From Novosphingobium pokkalii (GTDB lineage: Bacteria; Pseudomonadota; Alphaproteobacteria; Sphingomonadales; Sphingomonadaceae), in contig NZ_BMZP01000009.1 in the NCBI RefSeq assembly GCF_014652855.1, positions 124,001 through 188,000 of the forward strand: DNA of 64,000 bases, read 5' to 3'. Below are positions 45,348 to 53,010 of the stretch, piece after piece (position 1 is the stretch's first letter; each line of letters opens with the position of its first letter). The position numbers and the translations under genes are program-made. Under the pieces are notes generated by a model. It saw only the letters and a program-made list of their open reading frames with translations. It was not told the DNA's origin and did not search any database.

Positions 45348-48146
45348 TCAGAACTTGACGGTCGCCGTCACCAGCGAGGTCGTGCCCGAATTGACGATGT
45401 CCGACACCGCCAGGCTGTTCTTGCCGATGTGCGACCAATAGCTCGGCGTGTTGAACAGGTTCGCGATCGAAAGGTCCAGCTTGAACATCTGGCTGAAGGC
45501 ATAGCCGGCGTGCAGGTCCACGCGGCTGACCGGCCGCACCCACACGTCGTCCCAGGTCGAATTCTTGCCCAGCGTATCGTAAAGCGAGACATATTCGCCG
45601 GCATAGCTGTAGTTCACGTCTAGCGAGACCGGGCCTTTCTCGAAGAACACCTGGCCATTGGCCATGACATCGGGCGCGTTCTGGATGCGGTCCATGCGCG
45701 TGCCGTCGCCCAGCACGTCCACCCGCGTCCACTGCCGGGTAAAGTTCACCGCCACGCCCAGGCCGGAAAGCAGGCCAGGCAGCGCCGAAAACTTCTGCCG
45801 CGCCTGCAACTCGATGCCATAGACATGGCCCGAACCGCCGTTGACCGGCTTGTAGGTCACCGTGCCGGTGGTGACGCCCACGTTGGTGCCGGTGACGATC
45901 CCGGCGCTGCTGCCGTTGTCATAGATGTAGTTCGACAGGTGCTTGTAGAACCCGGCCAGCATCACGTGCCCGCCGCCCGGAATGGTCCACTCGCCCGAGG
46001 CATCCAGGTTGATCGCGCGGATCGCCTTGAGGTTGGGATTGCCCTGGGTGATCGTGGTCACCCCGCCCGACACGTTGGTGGAAGCACCCCCACCCAGTTG
46101 CAGGAACGGCGGACGGACATAGCTGGTCCAGGCCGAAGCGCGATAGACCGCGCTGCCTCCGGGGCGATAGGTGAAGGCCACGCTCGGCAGCACGGCATCG
46201 AAGCGCGACTTGTTGGACGAGAACGCGCCGGTCGCGGTGTTGCCGTCAGTCGTCGGCGTCACCCAGAACACGTTCTTGATGTCGGTGTGCTCATAGCGCA
46301 CGCCGGGCACGATCTCCAGGTCGCCATACTGCAACTGGCCCATCACATAGCCGGCCCAGACCGTCTCGTTGGCCTTCTGCGTGTTGCAGTTGTAGCTGTT
46401 GATGGGGTTCGATCCGCAGGTGTCGATCGTGGCGTCGGTCGCCCCGCCAAGCTGGTTGAACAGCGCAAAGACCTTGCCCTGGTCCACCACCGGCACTTGC
46501 CAGAGATAGCGCTTGGGCCAGACCGCGGGATAGATTTCCTTGAAGATTCCCAGGTCGCCCAGCGTGCTGGCATTGCCATAGCCCGAAACGGTGTAGTCGC
46601 GGTTGGTGATCTCGCGGTGGCTGGTCTCGACGCGGAAGCCGGCCTTGAGGAACGACAGGTGGCCCCCGTCGAAATCCATCTTGAAGTCGATCTTGCCGCC
46701 GCCCTTGCGCTGGAAGCTGGTCTGCGGGGTATATTCGGGCGCCCCGCCGGTGGCCGGCATGGCATTGATGTTGTTGAGCTGGCCGCGCAGCGTGGAATTG
46801 AGCAACGGCACAGGATAGCCGTTGTCATAGCCGAACAGCGTGGACCCGCCATAGGCAACGGCGGCATAGCGGCCAGCCACTTCGATGTGGTTCGGGCGGG
46901 CATTGCTGCCCCAGCTATAGAACAGGCTGGGCGACACGGTCAGGCGCCCGGCGTGCTTGTCCATGCCCAGTTGCACCGTGCCCAGCGTGGCGATGGCCGG
47001 ATTGGTTTCATACCAGAAGCGCGCCTGGACGTTGCCGATCACCGGCGCATAGGTACCATTGCCCAGCGCCGTGCCGCTCGATCCGTCCAGCTTGCCGCCG
47101 CCCACGATCTGGGTGAGCTGGCTGTTCTGGTCGGTCTTGGCGCGGGCATAGCTGGCACGCAGGTAGATCGAGGTATCCGCGTCCGGGTGCCAGTCGAACG
47201 TGCCGTTGCCGCCATAGCGTTCGGTATAGCCGCTCGACAGGCCGAAGTTGGCCGCCGTCAGGATCAGGTTGGAGGCGGGATCGAGGCCCGGCGCGCTGTT
47301 GCCGGCGGCATCCTGCACGGCAAAGTCATAGCCATTGTCGCAGCAGCCCGATTCCTGCACCCCGCCCACCAGGCTGTTGGCGAAGTGGCGGATATCGTAG
47401 AACCCGCTGACATAGAGGCCGAACTGGTGGTCCGCGCCGAACTTGCGGGCATAGTCGGCCCCCGCGTTCCAGCCCAGGCCGTTCTGGCCATAGGCGCGGG
47501 CGCGGCTTTCCATGCGGCCACCCACCGTCACCGAGGCGCGCGAATCGTCGGCATAGTCGAACGCCGAAGGGGTGCGGAAATCGATCGTGCCGCCGATCGC
47601 GTCGCCCAGCATGTCGGGCTGCGAAGTCTTGTTGACGATGATCGTCTGCAAGCCCGAGGGGGGCAGCAGACTCAATTGCACGCCGCGGCTATAGGGATTG
47701 CCCTGCGCCACCGACACGCCGTTGATCAGGTTGATGTTGTATTCGGAATTGAGCCCGCGCACCGACACGAACATGCCTTCCCCGCGCGAGGCGCCGTCGA
47801 CGCCCCCGGCAAAGGCCGAACCCGTGTTCATCACGTTGATGCCCGGCACCGTGCCCAGCGCCTCGGCCACGTTGTGGACGGCGGTGTGCTGCAAGTCCTG
47901 CGCGGAAATGACGTTGACCGTGTTGGCCGATCGCATCTGCAAGGTCGCGGCCTGATAGCGGTTGCCCACCACCACAATGCTGGCGCCAAGCTGCCCTTCG
48001 GTTTCGGCCGATGTTCCCGGCGTCGCGGGCGCGGCCGGGGCGGCAGGTGGCAGGGTCTGGGCATGCGCCGGCACTTGGGCCGCCAATGCCAGCATCAGGG
48101 TCGATCCGCTGAGCAGCAGACGCGACCGACAGAGCAAACCGATCAT
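45348..48146 (-). CDS. TonB-dependent receptor of the GH92/RpiR island
   Basis: A 932-residue outer-membrane receptor without STN domain: signal peptide to about residue 28 (AHAQ), TonB-box-like SIVVVGNRYQA, plug with FVSVRGLNSEYNINLINGV and DAIGGTIDFRTPSAFDY, and a barrel ending TATVKF. It is a close paralogue of the receptor at 31.3 kb. The ATG at 48146 has GAGGG eight bases upstream; an ATG two codons earlier is also possible. A TTGACA promoter and an element shared with the APC permease gene lie upstream. Context suggests uptake of mannose-rich or related oligosaccharides. Confidence 0.92.
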   Translation of the reverse strand: MIGLLCRSRLLLSGSTLMLALAAQVPAHAQTLPPAAPAAPATPGTSAETEGQLGASIVVVGNRYQAATLQMRSANTVNVISAQDLQHTAVHNVAEALGTVPGINVMNTGSAFAGGVDGASRGEGMFVSVRGLNSEYNINLINGVSVAQGNPYSRGVQLSLLPPSGLQTIIVNKTSQPDMLGDAIGGTIDFRTPSAFDYADDSRASVTVGGRMESRARAYGQNGLGWNAGADYARKFGADHQFGLYVSGFYDIRHFANSLVGGVQESGCCDNGYDFAVQDAAGNSAPGLDPASNLILTAANFGLSSGYTERYGGNGTFDWHPDADTSIYLRASYARAKTDQNSQLTQIVGGGKLDGSSGTALGNGTYAPVIGNVQARFWYETNPAIATLGTVQLGMDKHAGRLTVSPSLFYSWGSNARPNHIEVAGRYAAVAYGGSTLFGYDNGYPVPLLNSTLRGQLNNINAMPATGGAPEYTPQTSFQRKGGGKIDFKMDFDGGHLSFLKAGFRVETSHREITNRDYTVSGYGNASTLGDLGIFKEIYPAVWPKRYLWQVPVVDQGKVFALFNQLGGATDATIDTCGSNPINSYNCNTQKANETVWAGYVMGQLQYGDLEIVPGVRYEHTDIKNVFWVTPTTDGNTATGAFSSNKSRFDAVLPSVAFTYRPGGSAVYRASAWTSYVRPPFLQLGGGASTNVSGGVTTITQGNPNLKAIRAINLDASGEWTIPGGGHVMLAGFYKHLSNYIYDNGSSAGIVTGTNVGVTTGTVTYKPVNGGSGHVYGIELQARQKFSALPGLLSGLGVAVNFTRQWTRVDVLGDGTRMDRIQNAPDVMANGQVFFEKGPVSLDVNYSYAGEYVSLYDTLGKNSTWDDVWVRPVSRVDLHAGYAFSQMFKLDLSIANLFNTPSYWSHIGKNSLAVSDIVNSGTTSLVTATVKF

Positions 48147-48194
48147 TTCCATATCCCTCACATCCCTTTCGCCACATTGCCGGGCGTTGGTCAT

Positions 48195-48244
48195 ATGGAA
48201 TGGTATTGCTCGGTTTGTGTCAATATGATTTTTTCGTTTCCATC
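48195..48244 (-). promoter_or_regulatory. Receptor promoter with element shared with APC gene
   Basis: On the minus strand, TTGACA (48223-48218) with TTCCAT 17 bases on forms a sigma-70-like promoter. The 28 bases at 48244-48217 match 49259-49285 upstream of the APC gene almost base for base (shared GGAA, GAAA and TCATATTGAC), with one gap. The conserved part runs beyond the -35 and is a candidate RpiR site. Confidence 0.6.
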
Positions 48245-48297
48245 TTTCTTGATATAAAAATTTCAAAATTGCGGCATACGGATCACGCGCTTGCCGG

Positions 48298-49200
48298 TCA
48301 GGAAGCGTCACCCGCCGGCGCCCCACCGCCAGCAGCCACATGGCGCTGCTGGTCATAGGCCAGCCCCACCACCAGCGCCTGTGCCAGGCACAGCGACGAT
48401 GACAGCGAGCGAAAGCCCCGCACTTCCGATTCGCGCACAAGCAGGGTCTGCGTCGCGCGCTTGGCAATCGGGCTGAGCAGGCTGTCTGAAATCGCCAGCA
48501 CTTTGGCCGCGGCGGCGCAGGCCGCCTCCACCGCCGAAACCGTTTCCGGCGCATAGGAGTGATAGCTGATCGCGATCATCACGTCGTCCGGCCCGATCGC
48601 GCGCAATTGCTGCGCGGCCAGGCCGCCCACCCCGTCCACCAGCATGGTCGGCTTGCCCGCCTGCGGCACGGCATAGGCGAGGTAGGCCGCGACCGGAAAC
48701 GCGCGGCGCATCCCCACCAGATGCACCACCCGCGCCGCCGCGATCAGCGCCACCGCGCTGGCCAGCCCTTCGCGGCCGACCATCGCGCGGGTATTCTGCA
48801 AGGCCAGGATATCGCCTTCGGCAAATTCGTCGATCAGCGCGCCGATGCCCCCGGCCGAGACCGAATCCTCCACCGCCGCGCCAAACTGGTGGACCCGCTC
48901 GCTATAGCCCAGCGCGCTGTTCTGCGCGATCAGGCTGTCGCGCAGCAGGCGCTGCATCGGCCCGGCCCCGGTAAAGCCCAGCGCCTTGGCAAAGCGCACG
49001 ATGGCAGAGGGTTGCGTGCCCGATCGCTCCGCCAGTTCGTTCAGCGTCAGCAGCGCCATGTCTTCGGGATGGTCCAGCACATAGCGGCCCACCTGCTGCA
49101 AGACCTTGGTCATGCCGTCATAGCGCGCCAGGATCATGTCGCGCAGTCCATCGGCGCTGTCGGGCAGGTTGCTGTCAGCGTCAGGTATCGAGGGTGTCAT
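48298..49200 (-). CDS. RpiR/MurR-family regulator with SIS domain
   Basis: A 300-residue regulator. The N-terminal HTH_6 domain (about 18-95) has LTLNELAERSGTQPSAIVRFAKALGF. The C-terminal SIS domain (about 125-260) has VVHLVGMRRAFPVAAYLAYA and VMIAISYHSYAPETVSAVEAA, which binds a phosphosugar effector in this family. It is divergent from the APC-PfkB-GH4-GH2 operon and 151 bases upstream of the TonB receptor gene. A common element lies at both flanking promoters, so it is inferred to control the whole island. A sugar phosphate made by the neighbouring PfkB kinase would be a natural inducer. Confidence 0.9.
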   Translation of the reverse strand: MTPSIPDADSNLPDSADGLRDMILARYDGMTKVLQQVGRYVLDHPEDMALLTLNELAERSGTQPSAIVRFAKALGFTGAGPMQRLLRDSLIAQNSALGYSERVHQFGAAVEDSVSAGGIGALIDEFAEGDILALQNTRAMVGREGLASAVALIAAARVVHLVGMRRAFPVAAYLAYAVPQAGKPTMLVDGVGGLAAQQLRAIGPDDVMIAISYHSYAPETVSAVEAACAAAAKVLAISDSLLSPIAKRATQTLLVRESEVRGFRSLSSSLCLAQALVVGLAYDQQRHVAAGGGAPAGDAS

Positions 49201-49251
49201 CGCGGTCTCCCATGGCCCGATCGATATATGCCCATGACTTGCCGATGCAAC

Positions 49252-49285
49252 ATTTCATGGTGGAATGAAATTTTCATATTGACGC
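49252..49285. promoter_or_regulatory. Candidate RpiR operator upstream of APC gene
   Basis: ATTTCAT-N6-ATGAAAT is a perfect 7-bp-arm dyad (49252-49271), overlapping a second dyad TGAAA-t-TTTCA (49266-49276). The segment 49259-49285 recurs upstream of the TonB receptor at 48217-48244. It lies just before and over the -35 of the APC promoter. Confidence 0.6.
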
Positions 49286-49309
49286 AATCATGGCATTTCC
49301 TGATTAATA
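49279..49309 (+). promoter_or_regulatory. Sigma-70-like promoter of APC-PfkB-GH4-GH2 operon
   Basis: TTGACG (49279-49284) and TTAATA (49304-49309) are spaced by 19 bases; GATTAA at 17 bases is an alternative -10. The ATG is only 5 bases after TTAATA and no Shine-Dalgarno is present, so the message may be leaderless. Confidence 0.5.
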
Positions 49310-49314
49310 CGGTC

Positions 49315-50712
49315 ATGAACACGGCCCCCTTACCCGATAGCGGCATATCCCCCGGCCTGGCGCCGGGCAGCCGCGCGCGCATGACTTTTGCCGGTGCGCT
49401 GTCGGCCAACATGCTCAACATGATCGGCGTCGGCCCGTTCATCACCATCCCGCTCGCGCTCGCTGCCATGGGCGGGCCGCAGGCGCTGCTGGGCTGGCTG
49501 CTCGGCGCAGTGCTGTGCCTGTGCGACGGATTCGTCTGGGCCGAACTCGGCTCGGCCCTGCCTCGCTCGGGCGGCTCGTTCCACTACCTGCGCGAGGCGT
49601 TCGGCCCGCAGGGCCTGGGGCGCCTGCTCGGCTTTCTCTATCTGTGGCAGACGCTGCTGATCGGCCCAATGTCGATCGCTTCGGGCACGGTGGGCATGGC
49701 CCACTATCTCACCTGGCTGGAACCGGGCCTGTCCGCCACCGCGATTGCCGCGATCGCCGCCACGGTATGCCTGGTCAACCTCGTCCTGCTGTGGCGCGAT
49801 ATCCGCGTCATCGGCATGCTCTCGGTTGCCACCAGCGTGATCGTGATCGGCTCGTGCCTGTGGATCATCGCGTCGGGCGCGGTGCATTTCGATGCCGCAC
49901 GCGCCTTTTCCTTTCCGCCCCATGCCTTCGTCATCGACGGCGGCTTCTGGATGGGCCTGGGCGCGGCCACGCTGATCGGGGTCTACGATTACGGCGGCTA
50001 CAACACGATCTGCATGATCGGCGATGAAGTGGTCGAGCCGCGCCGCACCATCCCGCGCGCCGTGCTGTGGTCGATCCCGCTCGTCGCGCTGCTCTACATT
50101 GGCCTCAACCTGGCGATCCTGGGCGTGTTGCCCTGGCAGCAGGGGATGCAGTCCAAGGCCATCGTCGCCGATTTCATGGCGGCGATCTATGGCCCGATCG
50201 GCGGCCGCGTGGTGACGGTGCTGATTCTCATCGCTTCCTGGGCCTCGGCGCTGATGAACCTGCTCGGCGCCTCGCGCGTGCCCTATGCCGCCGCCCGCGC
50301 CGGGGATTTCCTTGCCGTGTTCGCGCGCACCAATGCGCGGGGCGATGTTCCCGCGGTCTCGCTGCTGTTCATGGGCTTGGCCTCGGCGCTTGCCTGCCTG
50401 GTCTCGCTCGACACGCTGATCGCGGTGATGATCGTGGTGCAGACGATGTTCCAGTATACTGCGCAGTGCGTGGCCGTGATCCTGCTGCGCCGCCGCCAGC
50501 CGCAGGCCGATCCCGGCCAGTTCCGCATGCCGCTCTATCCGCTGCCGGTGATCGTCACGCTGGCCGGGTGGGCCTATATCGTCACCACCGCCCGCCCGCT
50601 GCATATCCTGGCCGGCGCCGGGATGATCGTGGCCGGCACGCTCCTGTTCCTCGCCATCGCGCGCCGCGCGCGGCAATGGCCGTTTTCCTCGCTAAAGGCT
50701 TTCCGCCCATGA
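49315..50712 (+). CDS. APC-superfamily permease
   Basis: A 465-residue inner-membrane transporter with about 12 hydrophobic segments. It opens with MTFAGALSANMLNMIGVGPFIT, the unwound helix-1 Gly-rich segment of APC carriers, and has FVWAELGSALPRSGGSFHYL and YDYGGYNTICMIGDEVVEPRRT, hallmarks of the amino-acid/polyamine family. Most relatives carry amino acids or amines, so its place before a sugar kinase and two glycosidases is unexpected. The ATG at 49315 is preferred over the long open frame upstream, which lies antisense to rpiR. Its stop overlaps the kinase ATG (ATGA). Confidence 0.87.
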   Translation: MNTAPLPDSGISPGLAPGSRARMTFAGALSANMLNMIGVGPFITIPLALAAMGGPQALLGWLLGAVLCLCDGFVWAELGSALPRSGGSFHYLREAFGPQGLGRLLGFLYLWQTLLIGPMSIASGTVGMAHYLTWLEPGLSATAIAAIAATVCLVNLVLLWRDIRVIGMLSVATSVIVIGSCLWIIASGAVHFDAARAFSFPPHAFVIDGGFWMGLGAATLIGVYDYGGYNTICMIGDEVVEPRRTIPRAVLWSIPLVALLYIGLNLAILGVLPWQQGMQSKAIVADFMAAIYGPIGGRVVTVLILIASWASALMNLLGASRVPYAAARAGDFLAVFARTNARGDVPAVSLLFMGLASALACLVSLDTLIAVMIVVQTMFQYTAQCVAVILLRRRQPQADPGQFRMPLYPLPVIVTLAGWAYIVTTARPLHILAGAGMIVAGTLLFLAIARRARQWPFSSLKAFRP

Positions 50713-51644
50713 CCGTCCGCCTCGATGTCGCCGTCGTCGGCGAAATCTATGTCGATCACATTTTCAGCGGCTTTCCCGCCTGGCCCCTGCCCGGCGAGGA
50801 AGTCACCACCGAAGCCTATACCCGCGAGATGGGCGGCGGCACCATCGCCACGGCCTGCGGCCTGGCACGGCTTGGCCGCAAGGTCGGCGTGGTCGGCCTG
50901 ATCGGGGCAGACGACCGCGCCTGGTTCGAACAGCGCCTCGCCGGCTATGGCGTGGCGTTCGACGGCATCCGCATCGGCCAGGGCTTCACCGGCACCACGA
51001 TCTCGATCTCCACGCCGCACGATCGCTCGTTCTTCACCCACATCGGCGTCAACACCGCCGTCGGCGCGCTGGCCATGGGCGATGGCCTCGCCACGCTCTG
51101 CGCCGCCGCGCACGTTCACTTCGCCATGCCGCTCCCGCCCGAGGTGGCGCAAGTCGTGCTGCCGCTGCTTGCCGCGCGCGGCATCACCACCTCGCTCGAC
51201 ATGGGCTATCAGCCCGAATGGCTGGCCAGCCCGGCCAACCGCGCCACGATCACCGGCGTCGATTACCTGATGCCCAACGAGAAGGAAGCCGAACTGCTGT
51301 TCGGCAGCACCGACGTCGGCACCTATTTCGACCATGCCGCGCGCATCGGCATCCGCAACCCGGTGCTCAAGCTGGGCGCGCGCGGCGCCGCCGCGCTGGA
51401 CAATGGCGAGATCATCCACGTGCGCCCGCCCGTGGTGCAGGCCGTCGATGCCACCGGCGCGGGCGATGCCTTCGACGCCGGCTTCATCGATGCGCTGCTC
51501 GATGCCGCGCCGCTGCGCCGCCGCCTGGAGCGCGGCTGCATCACCGGCGCCCTTTCCACCCGCAAGCCGGGGGCGCTTGGCGGCATCCCCGATGCACAGG
51601 AGCTTTGGACTGTCCATGACCGCAACTATGCCCTCCACGACTGA
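50709..51644 (+). CDS. PfkB-family carbohydrate kinase
   Basis: A 311-residue cytoplasmic kinase of the ribokinase/PfkB family. Signature 1 is seen as REMGGGTIATACGLARLGRKVGVVG (about 39-62) and signature 2 as VDATGAGDAFDAGF (about 249-262), with the catalytic Asp in GAGD. It uses ATP to phosphorylate a sugar or glycoside hydroxyl. The start overlaps the permease stop by four bases and the end overlaps the GH4 gene by 29 bases, the tightest coupling in this operon. Because GH4 enzymes generally act on 6-phospho-glycosides, this kinase may supply that substrate; inference only. Confidence 0.9.
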   Translation: MTVRLDVAVVGEIYVDHIFSGFPAWPLPGEEVTTEAYTREMGGGTIATACGLARLGRKVGVVGLIGADDRAWFEQRLAGYGVAFDGIRIGQGFTGTTISISTPHDRSFFTHIGVNTAVGALAMGDGLATLCAAAHVHFAMPLPPEVAQVVLPLLAARGITTSLDMGYQPEWLASPANRATITGVDYLMPNEKEAELLFGSTDVGTYFDHAARIGIRNPVLKLGARGAAALDNGEIIHVRPPVVQAVDATGAGDAFDAGFIDALLDAAPLRRRLERGCITGALSTRKPGALGGIPDAQELWTVHDRNYALHD

Positions 51645-53007
51645 TCGCAAGCTGACCCTGATCGGCGGCGGCGGCGTCCGCACGCCGCTGGTCACGTTCG
51701 GCGTCAACGATGCCGCGCAGGCGCTGGGCGCGCGCGAACTGGTGCTGTGGGATCCCGATGCCGATCGCCTGGCGATCATGGCCGCGCTGGGCCGGGCCAT
51801 CGTCCGCGCCGAAGGCGGCGACCTGATCGTGCGCGAGGCAACCAGTATCGAGGACGCGGTCGAAGGCGCTTCGTTCGTGATGAACTCGATCCGCGTTGGC
51901 GGCATCGCCGGGCGCGCCGCCGATGAACGCATCGCCATCCAGCACGGCTTTCCCGGCCAGGAAACCACTGGCCCGGCCGGCGCTGCCATGGCCCTGCGCA
52001 CCGTGCCCATCGCCATCGAGCAGGCCCGCCTGGTCGAACGCCACGCGCCCGATGCCTGGATCGTCAACTTCACCAATCCCGCCGGCCTGATTACCCAGGC
52101 GATCGCCAACCACACCGGCGCCAAGATCGTGGGCATCTGCGACACGCCCACCGAACTGTTCCACAACATCGCCCACGCGCTGGGTGCCACGCTGGCCGAT
52201 ATCGAATGCGATTACGTCGGCCTCAACCACCTGGGCTGGGTGCGCGGCATTCGCCTGCACGGCGAAGACGTGTTCGACCGCGTGCTGGCCGACGATGCCA
52301 TGCTGGACAAGCTCTATTCCGCCCCGGTGTTCGACAAAGCGATGATCCGCGCCCTGCGCCTCATTCCCACTGAATACCTGTTCTTCTACTATGAACGCCG
52401 CCGCGCCCTGGCCAACCAGCACCGCCACGGCTCCAGCCGCGGCACCGAGGTGGAGGCGCTCAACGTCTCGCTGATCGAGACGCTGCGCGATCGCCTGGGC
52501 GCCAACGATGGCCCGGGCGCGATTGCCGCCTATGCCGCCTATCTCAACCGCCGCTCGGGCTCGTACATGAAGCTTGAGGCAGAGGCCGGCTCGGCGTTCG
52601 ATCCGGAAGCAACCTTCCACATCGACCCGTTCCGCGTCGCCAGCGGCTATCACCGCATCGCCATCGACGTGATGAGCGCGCTGACCGGGGCCAAGCCAGC
52701 CACGATCGTGGTCAACACCCGCAATCGCGGCGCCCTGCCCGATCTGCCGGACAGCGACATCGTCGAAACCAGCAGCACGATCACCGCAGACAGCATCGTC
52801 CCGCTGCCGATCGACCGCCTGCCCGATCCGGCGCTGGGCCTGGTCCATGGCATCAAGGCCTATGAACGCGCCGCGATCGAAGCGGCGCTCACCGGCGAGC
52901 GGCCCACCGCGCGCAAGGCCCTGCTGATCCATCCCGCCATCGGCGAATGGGATCCCACCGGGGCGATGCTGCACGACCTGCTCGATCCCACCTGCCAGCA
53001 CTGCTGA
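51616..53007 (+). CDS. GH4 family (6-phospho-beta-glucosidase-like) hydrolase
   Basis: A 463-residue NAD+- and Mn2+-dependent glycosidase. It starts with the Rossmann motif TLIGGGGVRTPLV and carries NFTNPAGLITQAIA, VGICDTPTELFHN (metal-binding Cys) and YVGLNHLGWVRGI (metal-binding His), the ordered signature of GH4 6-phospho-beta-glucosidases. These enzymes act in the cytoplasm by an oxidation-elimination route. No PTS gene is visible. ATG 51616 is chosen (GGA seven bases before); ATG 51628 would also work. It is followed 3 bases later by GH2. Confidence 0.92.
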   Translation: MTATMPSTTDRKLTLIGGGGVRTPLVTFGVNDAAQALGARELVLWDPDADRLAIMAALGRAIVRAEGGDLIVREATSIEDAVEGASFVMNSIRVGGIAGRAADERIAIQHGFPGQETTGPAGAAMALRTVPIAIEQARLVERHAPDAWIVNFTNPAGLITQAIANHTGAKIVGICDTPTELFHNIAHALGATLADIECDYVGLNHLGWVRGIRLHGEDVFDRVLADDAMLDKLYSAPVFDKAMIRALRLIPTEYLFFYYERRRALANQHRHGSSRGTEVEALNVSLIETLRDRLGANDGPGAIAAYAAYLNRRSGSYMKLEAEAGSAFDPEATFHIDPFRVASGYHRIAIDVMSALTGAKPATIVVNTRNRGALPDLPDSDIVETSSTITADSIVPLPIDRLPDPALGLVHGIKAYERAAIEAALTGERPTARKALLIHPAIGEWDPTGAMLHDLLDPTCQHC

Positions 53008-53010
53008 GCC

